Made by a program: the position numbers and the translations under genes. This document shows, one piece after another, positions 32,101 through 41,214 of a stretch of DNA of 64,000 nucleotides (position 1 is its first letter; every line of letters begins with the position of its first letter). A model generated the notes under the pieces. The model did no database searches, had not been told where the DNA came from, and saw nothing but the letters and a program-made list of their open reading frames with translations. Origin of the DNA: Symsagittifera roscoffensis (taxonomy: Eukaryota; Xenacoelomorpha; Acoela; Convolutidae). The stretch lies in assembly GCF_963678635.1 (NCBI RefSeq), contig NC_087064.1:9583671-9647670 (forward strand), given 5' to 3'.

Positions 32101-34971
32101 ATGGCCAAGTTGAAACTGGAAGGACAACTCGACGTGGTCGAGTACAGTCGAATAACCGTGCCGGAATCGGTCCACATGGGGGATCCGGCAGGGGGTTATG
32201 TGGAAATGTTGAAAGCGAGGAACTCCGCGAGAGGGCACCTGATGGCTTGGAACGAGAAGCCAGCCATGCAAGAATACTTGAAAGGGCTTACGGAGAACTC
32301 TAACTTCAATCGAAGGGAGTATGGCACAGTAATGTCATCAGAAGCGAACGAAATTGGATTGGAAAAACTGCTAGAAATTTCTTGGAGGGCGGCCCTCCAG
32401 AAATACTTCGATGAGACGATGAATGCACCTGCTACTGTGGCAGCATACCTGGCTCATCCTTGCGTGAGAACTGATCTGCAAGTACGACTGGCTTGGTGCT
32501 TGATGGGCATCAAAAGGGCGGAGTATGAAGCCAGCAACGACTCGAAATCACGAGAACAGGAGCTAGAATTGATGGAAGCTTTACGGACATTGATCTCAAA
32601 AGACGATTCAGCGATAGCATGGGCTAAACGGAAGGATGCCCTTTGCTTTGTCAGGTTTGTGGTGGATCGCATCCCCACTCCTGTGTTGGGAGAATGTGTA
32701 AAGATCATTCGGCAAGAGGGAGTTGATTGCGAAAGGTACTTCCTTAGGGCTCTCCTAGAGCTATATCAGGACATGCCATTGACCGTGCCAAACAAGGAGT
32801 CGAATGATATGGAAAGCTATCGCAAGTTGGAAGAAGTGAGAAGATACTCCAACAAAGAATTGAAAGTGAGTCGAGACTTGATTGAAGCGGTCAGAGGACA
32901 AAAAGAGTTTGCAACCCTAGGGAGACTGAAGTCGTTCCAATACGTGTCTGGCATACCAGGGATGGCGTATAATCCCTTCGTGAACGAAGAAGCCAGGGAA
33001 GCATACTTCGACTACGAGCAGGTCACAGTGCTCAACTTCTGGGTTGAACGAATTAAGGAGATCGGAATGCTGATGGTGGAACAACCCAAGCTGGGAATTA
33101 TTTTGGAGGAACGAGTAGTCGAACCCTCGATTCCCGAGCTAAAAGGGCAAGTGAGTTTTGATTGTGGTTCTTGGGACGGTCCCTTGAAAACCAGTCTAGT
33201 GGTGATGTGGGAACTCATGAAGCCTTCCTGGTGTCCCCATCCTAACGCAGGCTTAATCTGGGACATGACCGCGGATGTCATATTGGAAAGGGATGATGAT
33301 GCGAGTTTACATGATCTGGCCATGATACATCACCTGCTAAGCATGAGATTGATGAAGAAGAAGAGCAACCCGTCCACGGAGCTGTCCGAGGAAGGTACGT
33401 CGAGTGATTGGTTGGAGCGAGGCACATGCTTGGCTCAACACAGTGGGATGGAAGGACATGTTTGTAACGTGGGACACTGCCTGATTACGCTGAGCGAGCA
33501 GCATCGACAACTGGCACGATTGTATGGAAGATTAAGCATGTCAGATAAGAGTGCCATGGAATTGGTCGCAGACTGCCATGGGGTGACGGACGTAAACCTG
33601 ATCACAGCCTTGGGATTTTGTAGCATGACGAGTTCGATAGAATCGCTCGAGCGCTTGGAGCGTGCCCATGAGCTAGTGGCGTCCCTCAGCGTGGAGATAT
33701 TCCCTGGAGCATTACAGACAGAGCAAAAGATTGGAGGCTGGCGAGAAGCCCTAGAGAATGAAATGAATCTGAGGGATAGTGAAGCCTATCACAGACCTAC
33801 TGGTTCAAAATATATGGTGGGTTCAAGCTCTGCGCCATACTGCAATAGCAAGTATCCTACGCACATGGTGGTGATGGATGCGAGGACGCAACAGGTGTTG
33901 GTTGACCAGCTTTTCTCTGTGCCAAAATGCGTGAGGTTGGCCAGAATGTCAGAGAGGTCATATGACTTGTTGGCAAAGATCTTTCGGGCAGTCCCGAAGA
34001 GATCCGAAGGCGAGTTGCAAGACGTTGTGGGTGAAGAGTTCATGATGCTGAACGAAGGCAACGTGAGTGAGTTCCAGAAGCAGAAAGCGAGTGGAGCGTT
34101 ACCCACTGAATTCCCCACCATAGAAGAGAAAGACGATCTACATAGAATCCTGATGGAAGTGGAACCGTTGCTGGGAGCCTCAGGGTATCGGACCCGAAGG
34201 AACATAGTGAGAACCCACGGGGAGTATCCTTGCCACTGCTTAGCGCAGACGTTGTGGTACCCCAAACGAGGGAACCTGATCCTAATTTGGGACGTGGAGG
34301 AGTTGTACTCCACGGGGTTGCCCGATCAGAATCAACCAGTGTCAATCGTGGTGGTTAGCGCCATGCTAGCAGTGAGATGGTTGGAGGCTTATGCGGACAC
34401 AGATGAGCAGGAGACGGCCGTGCCGACTCCTGAACAGCTGAGCAACGTGAAAATGAGTAGTGAATTGGATCTTTTCAGAACCACCTGCAAGGTTCTGAGA
34501 ATACCTAAAGCCATTGAAAGAATATGGTCAAGGCAAAGATTGATGCCTTGGTTCCGTGCAGTGATGACATCTTGGATGTATGAACGCGCGAAGCGTCACA
34601 TGTCAAGGAACACGGAAGCCTATCAATCTTTCCAGCTAGACATAGGACCAGGAGCCTATAAGAGAGCTTTCCTGACGCATAGAAACGCGGTCACCACTGC
34701 GGTGAAGCGAGTAGCTGGAGCGCCTTGTGTTACTGAAGATGAAAAGAAAGAGGTCTTAAGAGCTGACCTAGAACGAAACGTGAGCCTGTGTCTTCACAAC
34801 AGCTTTTGCAGGAACCGGGAGCAGAAGGTGAATGTGGACTTACTACCTTGTTGCAAGCCGAGGCTGTTGGAGCAGGAGGGTTGGGGCACGGCCCGCAACT
34901 CTCTGGACATGTTAGAGAAAGTTCTGGAAGACAGTGACGCTGAACATCAGGATGGAGAAATGATGGAGTGA
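26104..34971 (+). CDS. ORF3: 2,955-residue protein with SGNH hydrolase domain
   Basis: The start is taken at the first ATG of the frame (MGDTNELMEF). Residues about 180-235 form a coiled coil (ERDQNELCAKLQEY, EWKKKFEDLQ). Residues about 398-570 are an SGNH/GDSL hydrolase with every block: GDS (Ser404), FGGAS (Gly424-425), GTND (Asn453) and DGVH (Asp547, His550). Residues about 870-1045 are a second, weaker copy of that fold (AGSD at 876, GAND at 927) without the catalytic Asp-His pair. A Ser/Thr/acid-rich, low-complexity part follows (about 1675-1800), then a basic stretch near 1885-1920 (KGLKRLKGKTG). The C-terminal 450 residues have conserved Cys/His motifs (FSVPKC at 2604-2609, HGEYPCHCLAQ at 2705-2715, LTHRNAVTT around 2859, NVSLCLHNSFC at 2892-2902). 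No signal peptide or membrane segment is seen, so it is not an envelope. SGNH domains occur in ORF1 proteins of some LINEs. What the enzyme does here is unknown. An uninterrupted frame of almost 9 kb implies recent selection. Confidence 0.93.
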   Translation: MGDTNELMEFLSASLGATLDEIYQRLIDCDFTREDPGLAMFVVALLNALGREGRGNRPTEVVLMLAFGESGTAERGRNRLMRWRRGEMSGHDLAREPGLGEQRDHRLGEMPLPVQPAQPLIGAKRQRDGPGPSHSVDSPTAAPPLKRVRVSEIEIQTSETIETLEKKERDQNELCAKLQEYRTIARERDEWKKKFEDLQVAYKEDEIKHLKELYMAKVSQVSPEILASMRSSEGSNDTRPRTTAQELCASRGPEVLDLHASKEHEAPQQTRPSASSQRFTIPDPSDTYLAPQFQESFNQVARAAMDEINRGTERTLARIVPSQRRDHSSDGSERATRTIACSAPGGVFKKSRVVDIRKNLMTRHQFTQVPAEHPRACLNDMSWNPATSDQVIPPGSRHLIIGDSLVRDLNEISVYGQTTTLSFGGASVAQVIKMMEFQGEDRLDTLIIMLGTNDVSRAPVTPENKWEPLLVCLLNELKEKYRPRLVILCTIPPNPLVGTTAADFMNGNVTRWNEMTRNLVRNNPGEMRLLDLENMLRMTDHIELTRDGVHFNSQRGRHWINDVFQTQLREVEQELRATGSLARTNSTGGSRVRATVPESLANRLGPLATETVGAVTVAPSSNVRDRLGTVPPPRPQSIGSRLGRSGEQSNRNNSQTASRRNDSPATTNPASTAGSSTSTVPAEGIESGSRLLWNSSDPSHWGQYKTDMSAKLNMNTLTCREDVMRMTGGESPTVSRLYRIPGVDWLLAEQEKFSSSTSLRHADLDGLPHDNTFGPLNTRSLTDVRDRARERTPPVRKGKFQTENKPSNKHHKMFRQFSKPPGQTPGEYSRDYPRTTTVSGDDKRYGNLKAPVGDGLFAAYDPLDIKAAKYLVVAGSDYLYTPRSLFWPDVIFLTAPKLDWGQAIGMMISVRRVVSMEPQVIVVAGANDHLQSRGLLSRLTDGSIPSNEVIGEAIMTLLSAMAEVEAAARQRFTMNVVKVIFVLSPGYAALPEPLQFVYTMVTMIAEGIYNVIIPAPNRVVDPDNYYPHRSELPAVWSDISNAIQGLRDCSTTRLVLDEVLGLELSNFARLLKLRPGVGDDHLLVQQVADDLWFRQMDHKENEQGRMIRKNMTSAEEDLMAMALRTKPHNNIWLYLSPRLCTLGEDAFEYAPAIIKEIHAYLKSLLDARELAGGKMLKLMQDVNTMSLDKFQADVLATKAQYERSDAILGGMGVGWTPSFLSTCYPRASRNLIASFVKDIRKLSIGLVLALYVTFGHENFVKGPANLFTQALADLRLDGLLTLIAMTYGRLGDLLVLLRYPEQLQGPSREFNAQLETASLRKMKDWRTLLLQYLLQQNRSVTGEDKVATNVSECKQYCGMPLLTDLAVMMRIDPLALVHGLREFVTVVYGPAMSFAFPDVQVKAYRNSVLYVNLVSVVDCSVLNWVEQSELRKLASDDRLFGRIAEPGWVLMDFNNHFKCRMGREDLSHIQFNPKLWNLRPVVKDTGEAVVVPQLPGAYAHARENQQTWLPGSRPLPDQCHRYPPIRRMLLGVTSPIIAPRIGAARDAEKRMQKWSGGMEPRFISWNVAAAHTFDFSFPDAWSRKKIKALPSRRPEVSAETWNEVYSSADDLSRLKWSGEAKVVMLEVASESRGGSYVTIEDLAPHGEELVEFLVDDELFYHAGDMAVPARPDSGADARQGPSGPRPKPDADDDELMDQDDNDEGTGSKTEKSGETDLGALERDLLEYRFSEDDDGEVDGSLLLMAPSSFMSPTKEASADLSPIDPISQARECRSRDPQKLLYESPRRRKIEESMKISFLSTLPEEEWERYQMELEGKTGAIWSRVNFMEKSWDVIRRYGTQSIMKVGLNQPIMREVLEKIVSSMESDVLTESVTEDSADDQHVAKKLPVRRARKGLKRLKGKTGSRAMNPKVVKSRANAVVTSLASAGRSGESGQGDTTTLTGGEKENLIPPMLLAGLTVTATRSKKTARTLADTKLEMEVISQCGSGGLEDYRPSRINMAKLKLEGQLDVVEYSRITVPESVHMGDPAGGYVEMLKARNSARGHLMAWNEKPAMQEYLKGLTENSNFNRREYGTVMSSEANEIGLEKLLEISWRAALQKYFDETMNAPATVAAYLAHPCVRTDLQVRLAWCLMGIKRAEYEASNDSKSREQELELMEALRTLISKDDSAIAWAKRKDALCFVRFVVDRIPTPVLGECVKIIRQEGVDCERYFLRALLELYQDMPLTVPNKESNDMESYRKLEEVRRYSNKELKVSRDLIEAVRGQKEFATLGRLKSFQYVSGIPGMAYNPFVNEEAREAYFDYEQVTVLNFWVERIKEIGMLMVEQPKLGIILEERVVEPSIPELKGQVSFDCGSWDGPLKTSLVVMWELMKPSWCPHPNAGLIWDMTADVILERDDDASLHDLAMIHHLLSMRLMKKKSNPSTELSEEGTSSDWLERGTCLAQHSGMEGHVCNVGHCLITLSEQHRQLARLYGRLSMSDKSAMELVADCHGVTDVNLITALGFCSMTSSIESLERLERAHELVASLSVEIFPGALQTEQKIGGWREALENEMNLRDSEAYHRPTGSKYMVGSSSAPYCNSKYPTHMVVMDARTQQVLVDQLFSVPKCVRLARMSERSYDLLAKIFRAVPKRSEGELQDVVGEEFMMLNEGNVSEFQKQKASGALPTEFPTIEEKDDLHRILMEVEPLLGASGYRTRRNIVRTHGEYPCHCLAQTLWYPKRGNLILIWDVEELYSTGLPDQNQPVSIVVVSAMLAVRWLEAYADTDEQETAVPTPEQLSNVKMSSELDLFRTTCKVLRIPKAIERIWSRQRLMPWFRAVMTSWMYERAKRHMSRNTEAYQSFQLDIGPGAYKRAFLTHRNAVTTAVKRVAGAPCVTEDEKKEVLRADLERNVSLCLHNSFCRNREQKVNVDLLPCCKPRLLEQEGWGTARNSLDMLEKVLEDSDAEHQDGEMME
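27288..27815 (+). other. SGNH hydrolase domain within ORF3
   Basis: The four SGNH blocks are in order and with normal spacing: GDSLVRD, SFGGAS, MLGTND, and RDGVHFN near the end. In this superfamily Ser acts as nucleophile, Gly and Asn form the oxyanion hole and Asp-His complete the site. Substrates range from lipids and acetylated sugars to thioesters, so the reaction cannot be predicted. Confidence 0.85.
28700..29235 (+). other. Second, probably inactive SGNH-like domain in ORF3
   Basis: YLVVAGSDYLY matches LIIGDSLVRD in position, PQVIVVAGANDHL matches the block III strand, and VKVIFVLSPGY matches RLVILCTIPPN. No DxxH follows, and Ser876 lacks the GDS context. The order suggests an internal duplication followed by decay of catalysis. 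Confidence 0.5.
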
Positions 34972-35704
34972 AGATGACCAAAGAAGAGAAGAGAAGGAGA
35001 GAAAAACTTGATTGTATTTGTGTGCTAAAACTTAAACCAATCAACCAAGTTTTGATTATTGAACTGGTGAAACTTTTTGTTTTGATTTAGTTTGGTCAGA
35101 CCAAACTTTGAAAATTGTTGCAATTGTTAAAATTGTTGATTTTGTTGATTTTAGTTACTACTATCTATGTATGTATATAAGGAGCATAGGTGAGTATATT
35201 TACCTATTTATTCCCGACTGAAGTTTTTAACCTGTGTAAGACACAAATTCACTGTGTGGCGACATGGTAAGTTTGAGTAAATTCGCTCGAGAAGGGTGGG
35301 TAACTCAAGAACTTTCCTAGCCACAGAGTTTCTTAGTTTTAATATTGAAAGGACCGCATAAATGACTAATTATACTTGGTGAGTGAAGTTAAGTTAATTT
35401 TAACGGGTGCGTGGCCGTGCCACGTCCCACTTTTTAATCAGAAGCGAAAAGAAGTTTTATGGCAAGATGACGTAAGTAGTCAGAAAAGAAATTTTATCTA
35501 GGACACTCCTCATGGTGCAAATTTTGTGAAAATGTTGAAAGGCAGTGAGGTGTAGTACGATGCCATTTGTGAACACGTAGTGAGTTGAGGTGGAGTAGAT
35601 AAATTTCATTCTCTTATGCGATTTGTAAGATTGGTTACAGAAAACTGGATACCTACTTGACGATAACCCGGTGTTGTGCGATCAATAGGGACATTGATGG
35701 AGAC
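34972..35704 (+). other. 3' untranslated region of the giant element
   Basis: About 730 bp after the ORF3 stop, with no frame of interest. T- and G-rich, with a TGTATGTATATAAGG string near 35168. Ends in the GGGACATTGATGGAGAC context that precedes the priming site. Confidence 0.6.
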
Positions 35705-35718
35705 TTGTCCGGGGAGTA
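35705..35718 (+). promoter_or_regulatory. Putative polypurine tract
   Basis: TGTCCGGGGAGTA ends exactly at the TGTGCC start of the 3' LTR, where plus-strand DNA synthesis should prime. Only GGGGAG is purine. The core is shared by the minus-strand relatives (1941-1956), which supports function. Confidence 0.65.
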
Positions 35719-36604
35719 TGTGCCATTCCGCCAGATGACACAGCATAACCTTCCCGCGACGGAAATAAAAGTGACTAAAGGCCTTACGAACAAAAAAGTG
35801 TTGCGACGGAGGGTCAGAATGTTCTGGAATTTTTAATTTTAAAATTTCGATTTGAAGGAGAACATTTCTGAGAAATAGAAAAAAGACGGCCATTTTGAAT
35901 AAAATAAAGAAAAATCAGAACGACGCCATATTTTGTGACGAACGGTTGTATCCGAGACGAGAAAATTACGGAGCCTCTTATCGTGGCAATAACACACGAT
36001 AAGGACCTTAGTGACGGATATTTGTGGAGACGGAGGCTTCAGTGGGGGGAAGAGAAATACCACGGAACCCTCCCGGGACACGAAATATAGGAGATAAGAG
36101 TGTTATCTCAAGAAAATCACGGGAGCGGAGGCTTGGTCCCCCAGAGACTGTTATATGTGAAGGGACTGTGTAAACTAGCTATAACAGTTGCTGGAATGTC
36201 CTAGATATTAATTAAACACCGATATTATTTGATATTTCAGAGTATGAGTAGATAGAGAAAGGAAAAGGTCAATCCATCTCCAATGGATTTAATATAAAAC
36301 TGTCACACAAAAACATATAGAAATAGGTGGTTCGAGCCGTGTTTTTAATGACAATCACGTAGTCTGAGGATCCGAGACTCAGCTATGTGGTTGTGTTCGC
36401 ATGCAAACGAAAGCTGATCAAAAGTCGTTTGACTGATGGCCTAAAAATAGTAACTTTTTACTTTGCCCTAGACAGACCAGAAAATCAACTGGCAAGGTCG
36501 AGACGGTGAAAAACGAGTGGAATTAAGGTAACTGACGCCTGCCAGTCGTCAATAGGTACTTTTTCTACGCTCCGTCGCTGTGTGATATTTGGGCGAATGT
36601 TACA
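35719..36604 (+). repeat. 3' LTR of the giant element
   Basis: 886 bp, same sequence as 11701-12586. Followed directly by ATAGAGCAG, which continues the interrupted RT pseudogene. Confidence 0.95.
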
Positions 36605-36985
36605 ATAGAGCAGAGTTTATCTTCTTCTTACATTCCGTCTTTTTAAGAACCACGACATCTCTACAGGACCGATCAGAAGCGACCAGACGGTTTGACGCGC
36701 GTTCCATGGGCTGTTGGTAAGCAGTTCTTGTGGGATGTAACGGTAGTATACTCCTTAGCTCCTTGAAGGATTAATGCCGGGTCTATTGCCTTGAAGGATT
36801 AAACCCTGGTACGGCTGCCGCTGAAACGGAAAAGCGAAAAAATGACAAGTATAAAGATCTTATAGATGATGGATATCTTTTTCAATCGCCTGCTTTTGAG
36901 ATTCAAGTCGCGGCCGGCCCCAGCACAGAAATTTTTTTGAAAAGGACATCAGAACTTGTCATCTTCTTTTATCATTATCACTTCC
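36605..36985 (+). pseudogene. Non-LTR RT C-terminal fragment, 3' half
   Basis: Continues the frame cut at 11700. Recognisable stretches are [27 protein letters not shown] and, in a neighbouring frame, KNDKYKDLIDDGYLFQ and AFEIQVAAGPS. These match the conserved tail of LINE reverse transcriptases of this group. A TAA lies in the frame near 36645, so the gene was already dead or died later. Confidence 0.75.
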
Positions 36986-38283
36986 ATATCCAAAAAATTC
37001 TAAGGATTTTGACTGGAATACGTGATGAAGGGACTCTTGACTGTAACCTCGGTTACTATGATACTTTTGACCTTCTGATTACCTTTCAAAAAGAAAAAGA
37101 AAAAGAATAAGAAATTACTTTTGCTCCAGTGATTAGCGACACAATGAATCAATGGCCGCTAATAAAACAATCGGTTAGTTAGCCTTTTTTGTAAACGTAG
37201 ATTTTTGGAGAGCATGTTTTTTATTAATTTACAAAACATGAGCGGACATTTCAAAATGTGAATTGGCGTGACTAGTCAATCCTGAAATCAATGTAACAAG
37301 TCTCAACGTTAGAAGTTTGATTCACTTAGCAAGAAGATAAAGCTTCCGAACTGTCTGGGTATCGAAAACAGTAAAAAAAAAAGTGTATTAATAATTTTCA
37401 TGTACACTATCTGCGCTCTCATGAGATTACGCACCTTGTTTGCAAACGTCTGACTGTTGCTGCATGACTATGAAAAAGCATGTTTTGTTTGTTCATACAG
37501 CTTGTATAATAGTTTGCCTCCTTTCTATAAAAGTTGTCCCTTCTATATGCCCTTTATAGTCAGTTTGATATAGTTCAAAACAATTTCAAAATTTGTCAAT
37601 TGTTTGGGGGCCCAACACAAGACGGTCAGTTTTTCGGATATTGTTTGAAAAAACTGCTTACAGCTGATTTTGATGGCATGAACTACGTTTTTTATGTACA
37701 CGTACTCTGGATGACACAGAACTGCGTCTTTGATACGTTTGTGGTTAGGTATTGAAGGAGGTAATCGTAAATACCGGAATTAGAGGATCTAAGGTTGTTA
37801 TCCCTAGAAGTATCTCGCTGGCGAGATAATTTATTTAGATCCAGTAATCAAAATTGAATTCAAAGTAGCGGTTTGGATTCATAAATGTACAGTTTATTAT
37901 CTAATTCACAACCTAGTTCTAACGACAAAAAAAAACACTTTCGAAGTTAAAAAACAATTTTATCAGAACCAGTTACTTTGACCTTGACACTTTAGATTCG
38001 ATTAACTAATTTAATGAATTTAGACTGCAGCCAGGGAAATTTTATTCTCTTCCTTTATGTTGCGCTTATGTTTGCATTGTCATCAAACTGATTTTTTCTA
38101 GGTTTCTGATGTCTTGGGACGAAAACGTTTAAGTGAAGTAATATTGATACAGGTTTCACCAACAATCCAGATGGTTTGACTAATTTAACAAAAAAACATG
38201 CTGCCTTATCCAGCTAGTAAGGTACTCAATGCCCCCTACTTCGAAAAATTTTTTAAACGGTTTAATTGTTAACAATATTTAGG
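36986..38283. other. No gene seen
   Basis: AT-rich, with no recognisable protein. The 73-codon frame at 37534-37755 has no motif I know and no supporting context. Confidence 0.5.
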
Positions 38284-39790
38284 TTATTTTTTCTCTTTTA
38301 CGCGGTTCAGCTGCCCGCTCTCCGCTTGGTTGGCTAATCGTTCAGGAGCTCCCTTCTCTACTCTCGAATAATCGGTATGGGTTTCTTCGACATCCTTTTG
38401 AGCCGTGTCATAGTTGAACGTGGAACGAGCATCCATTAATCGTTCCTCGTCGGCGAATATTCGAATAGCTTGTTCGTGTCGCATGTAGTCCTATTGCATG
38501 TCTTAATTCTTTTCCTTGGACGATAACGCCGGCTTTTTGTCTTAGGATTGTACAGTTCCCATGACAATCAGGTTGACCATATCTTCTCGTTTGATGTTTC
38601 CTGCAATGAACCTATAAGGGATCTTCGTTATGCGTCCTGACCGAAGTGTTGTTTGTGCCTCTGTTTTTTCTTTGCGTAATCGCAATTTCTGTGATCCAAA
38701 TCGGGATAGCTCAGTAAAGTCGTCTTAGCTTCCCGTGTCGAAGGCGTCGCTCATTTTTGCGAAACCTGCATCCTTATGTGGGGATGGTGAAGAAACGGTT
38801 TCAGTTGTTTGGTCCACAATATTCGTTGTGTGGGCAGCCGCGAACTTTTTGGATGACGTCGGTTCTTGTATTTTTAAAGACGTTTTCTCTTCGATCCTGA
38901 CGGAGTGTCGATTGTGGCCATTCGCTTTTTGCGCAATTTATCTTCCTCTGTTCTGTGACGGACTTTTGTTGTTCACGTAATCTTCCTCAAAATGCGGTTT
39001 CGAGGTCTCTTCATAATCGATCGTGCCTTGTTTCGAGTTGCTTGGCTCATTTGGATCATTGGTTGTGCCATGTTATTCATCGTGCCACTTTCCATGCCGC
39101 CATTTTCAGTAATTGGATACGTTCAATTATTGGCGCAAAGTACGAATTTCGGACCACCACCTGCTTTTTTACCGGACTTTTTAGAATCGCCAGTCGCTTG
39201 TTGAGATGTTGCACCCGCTGGTGCAGCTCCAATCTCCTTCGAGATGTTTCTTGTTCCGATCCCGCTTTGTTCTTCTTGCCAGATTCAGGTGGTATGCGCG
39301 GATTCTGCCATTCGAAGTATCGGGTGGCTCGTTAATCTCCCTTGTGAGCACTATAAATGGCAGTTGATCTCCTCTTTTTCTCGTCTGATCGTTTCGCAAT
39401 TTTTTTCCTTCCTGGAGCCTTATGTCTCTGCGTTTCAGTATCTCGGCGCTGTTTTACGATATCATCGCTTGTCCCAATGTTTTTGTCTAAACAGGGCTTA
39501 GGATTTTTATCCCAATTTGAATTATCCCAAGTCGGTTTGGTACTTATATTCGAAAGCGAAGAGTTTGGTTTGCGTCCCGAGTGGGCTTTGCATTGATTCA
39601 ACGCAATAGTCTTTTGAACCGTTGTCCTCAGTGCTGCTAACAATTCATAAAATGAATGATTGAATGTGGAGGCTTTCTCTTCTGTCTTTCTTCATACATC
39701 CAAATATGCTTTAAACGGTTGTAATCAATATTTCCACCAATCCTATACTACGGTGACCGTTCGCCGCATCTACAATTAAGTTGATGTTAT
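38284..39790 (-). pseudogene. Unidentified degenerate coding remnant
   Basis: On the minus strand several broken frames look like protein rather than random sequence: LIVDAANGHRSIGLVEI near 39780-39730, RDTETQRHKAPGRKKIAKR near 39430, RRLELHQRVQHLNKRLAIL near 39200, SGRITKIPYRFIAGNIKRED near 38630 and FADEERLMDARSTFNYDT near 38450. They are charged and partly coiled-coil. At least four stops or shifts separate them. Most likely an old retroelement ORF, but I do not recognise the family. Confidence 0.35.
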
Positions 39791-40109
39791 TATTCTTGCA
39801 ATTTTCCGTAAGCGCTTTGCTTATTAGAGATGTATTCGGATAACGCATTGAGTTCTGAGTAACTCTCAATATTATCGAAAAAAATTTTATCTCGTTTTTG
39901 GTGTTGACTTGATTTAAAAAAGGTCAATTAAAATGGGCCCTTCCGTCATGCGACGGTACGTGCACAGGTTGGATAGGCCGTACCAACGCTATATAAATAA
40001 ATCGGCAAAATTTTATGAATAAATCAAGTCGATATTAATGCATCAAGAGAATTGTCAATTAAAATCTACCCTCCTCGATTATAGCACACATAGAATTGTC
40101 TATGTTGGA

Positions 40110-40850
40110 TGTATTTTAAAGATTTTCGCATCCCCTAAGGTAGAGGATTGCACTCCTCAGAAGTGCAAAACTTATTTTTGTTCTTATGAAGTTTATTATG
40201 TCCGAGTATTATTCGTTCCGTTTTTCGCTTAGTTTATCTGCTAGTTTCTGGATGGTTTTTATAGAGCCTGGTGCTGCTCCTCCGCAAAAATTAGTGGAAC
40301 AAAGCTGCTGTGCTCCTCATCCAGAATTCTTTGTTGGTATTTTAATGTTCTGACACTCTCATGATATTTGTAGGCGTCAGATATAGTTTTAGGACAGGAT
40401 TTAACATGGGGGTTGAAGATTTTTACATCGAAAAAGGTTCGACTGAATCGGCCTCCCCAGAATCCATTTGCCTTGATGTCAAGTCGAGCGTCATCTTCAG
40501 TAGTGGTTGTTTTGTTGTGAAAGCTCTCTCCTTCCAACGATTGAAGTTTCGGCTCTATTTCAACATCATGGCATACTTCGTCCAGGAGTGTCGCAAAGGT
40601 ATCACGATTTTCATTATGTCTTAGGTGAGTGTATCCACCTTTGCGACAGTGAGGAGAGTGGGTCAGTGTGAACGGTTGTCCACATGGGCATGTATGTGGG
40701 GTGTTTGGTGGTTCCCATCCATATCTCAGATTTAATCCATCTTTAAACTCTGATCTGTTGAGGGATAAATTGTATTTTACAAGGGTAGCACGCTTAGCCA
40801 ATTCGATGCTCCTTTCTGTGACGCTAGATTTGTTGTCAGTTTTTTTCTGA
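40110..40850 (-). pseudogene. Non-LTR RT C-terminal fragment (minus strand)
   Basis: The 180-codon frame 40801-40259 has NLSLNRSEFKDGLNLRYGW, the Cys/His cluster CPCGQ...THSPHCRKGGY, RHNENRD, EPKLQSLEGE, DARLDIKANGF and FFDVKIFNPH. After a stop at 40259 homology runs on through LADKLSEKRNE and FIRTKISFALLRSAIL to about 40125. This is the C-terminal domain of the same broad LINE group as the fragment split by the giant element. The N-terminal RT is missing or unreadable at 40850-41200. Confidence 0.8.
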
Positions 40851-41214
40851 TGAGCAATTTTCCATAATTTCAGCCTTTTTTGAGAGTGTGATGTTCGGTC
40901 TCTCAGTTTTGATGTTTCTATTTATCAGAGTTTGTTCGGTTTCAGCTATTTCTGGATCGCTGTCTAATCCTCCCAATCCTAGTGACAGTGCAAAAAGGTT
41001 GCGATCTTCATCGGTTATATGGTTTATACCAGTAATACTTTTATTTTCTTGTTTGAAAGGCAGCCAATGGCGGCAGATATTTTGCCTGTTCTCAATAGTT
41101 TATCGAGTTGCATAACTTCCTCGTTTACTTCGGGCTTCGTCTGTGTTGGTTTTCTAATTTAAAGAGCATTCGCTCCAGTGAAAAATCCGTCTAATCGGCC
41201 TTGCTTCCATTAAA

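Larger units (their letters stand above)
11701..36604 (+). mobile_element. Giant Ty3/Gypsy LTR retrotransposon, 24.9 kb, with extra SGNH and macro-like domains
   Basis: The order is 5' LTR, primer site, 3.1-kb leader, gag-PR-RT-RH-IN polyprotein, macro-like tail, a 2,955-codon ORF3, a 0.75-kb 3' UTR, a polypurine site and the 3' LTR. PR-RT-RH-IN order and the integrase signatures define Ty3/Gypsy. LTRs of 886 bp look identical over their full length, implying a recent insertion. The flanks show ATA on both sides, and joining them restores the frame of a LINE RT pseudogene, so the borders are firm. Typical Gypsy elements are 5-8 kb. Giant relatives are known (Ogre in plants, Burro in planarians), but I know of none with this domain set. 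This copy is probably not autonomous: RT carries a 445-bp insertion and the macro domain is frame-split. Confidence 0.95.

Noticed and set aside
26104-34971. ORF3 as a retroviral envelope
   Set aside because: It stands in the env position, but I see no signal peptide, membrane anchor, cleavage site or fusion segment. It has an SGNH hydrolase and coiled coil instead.
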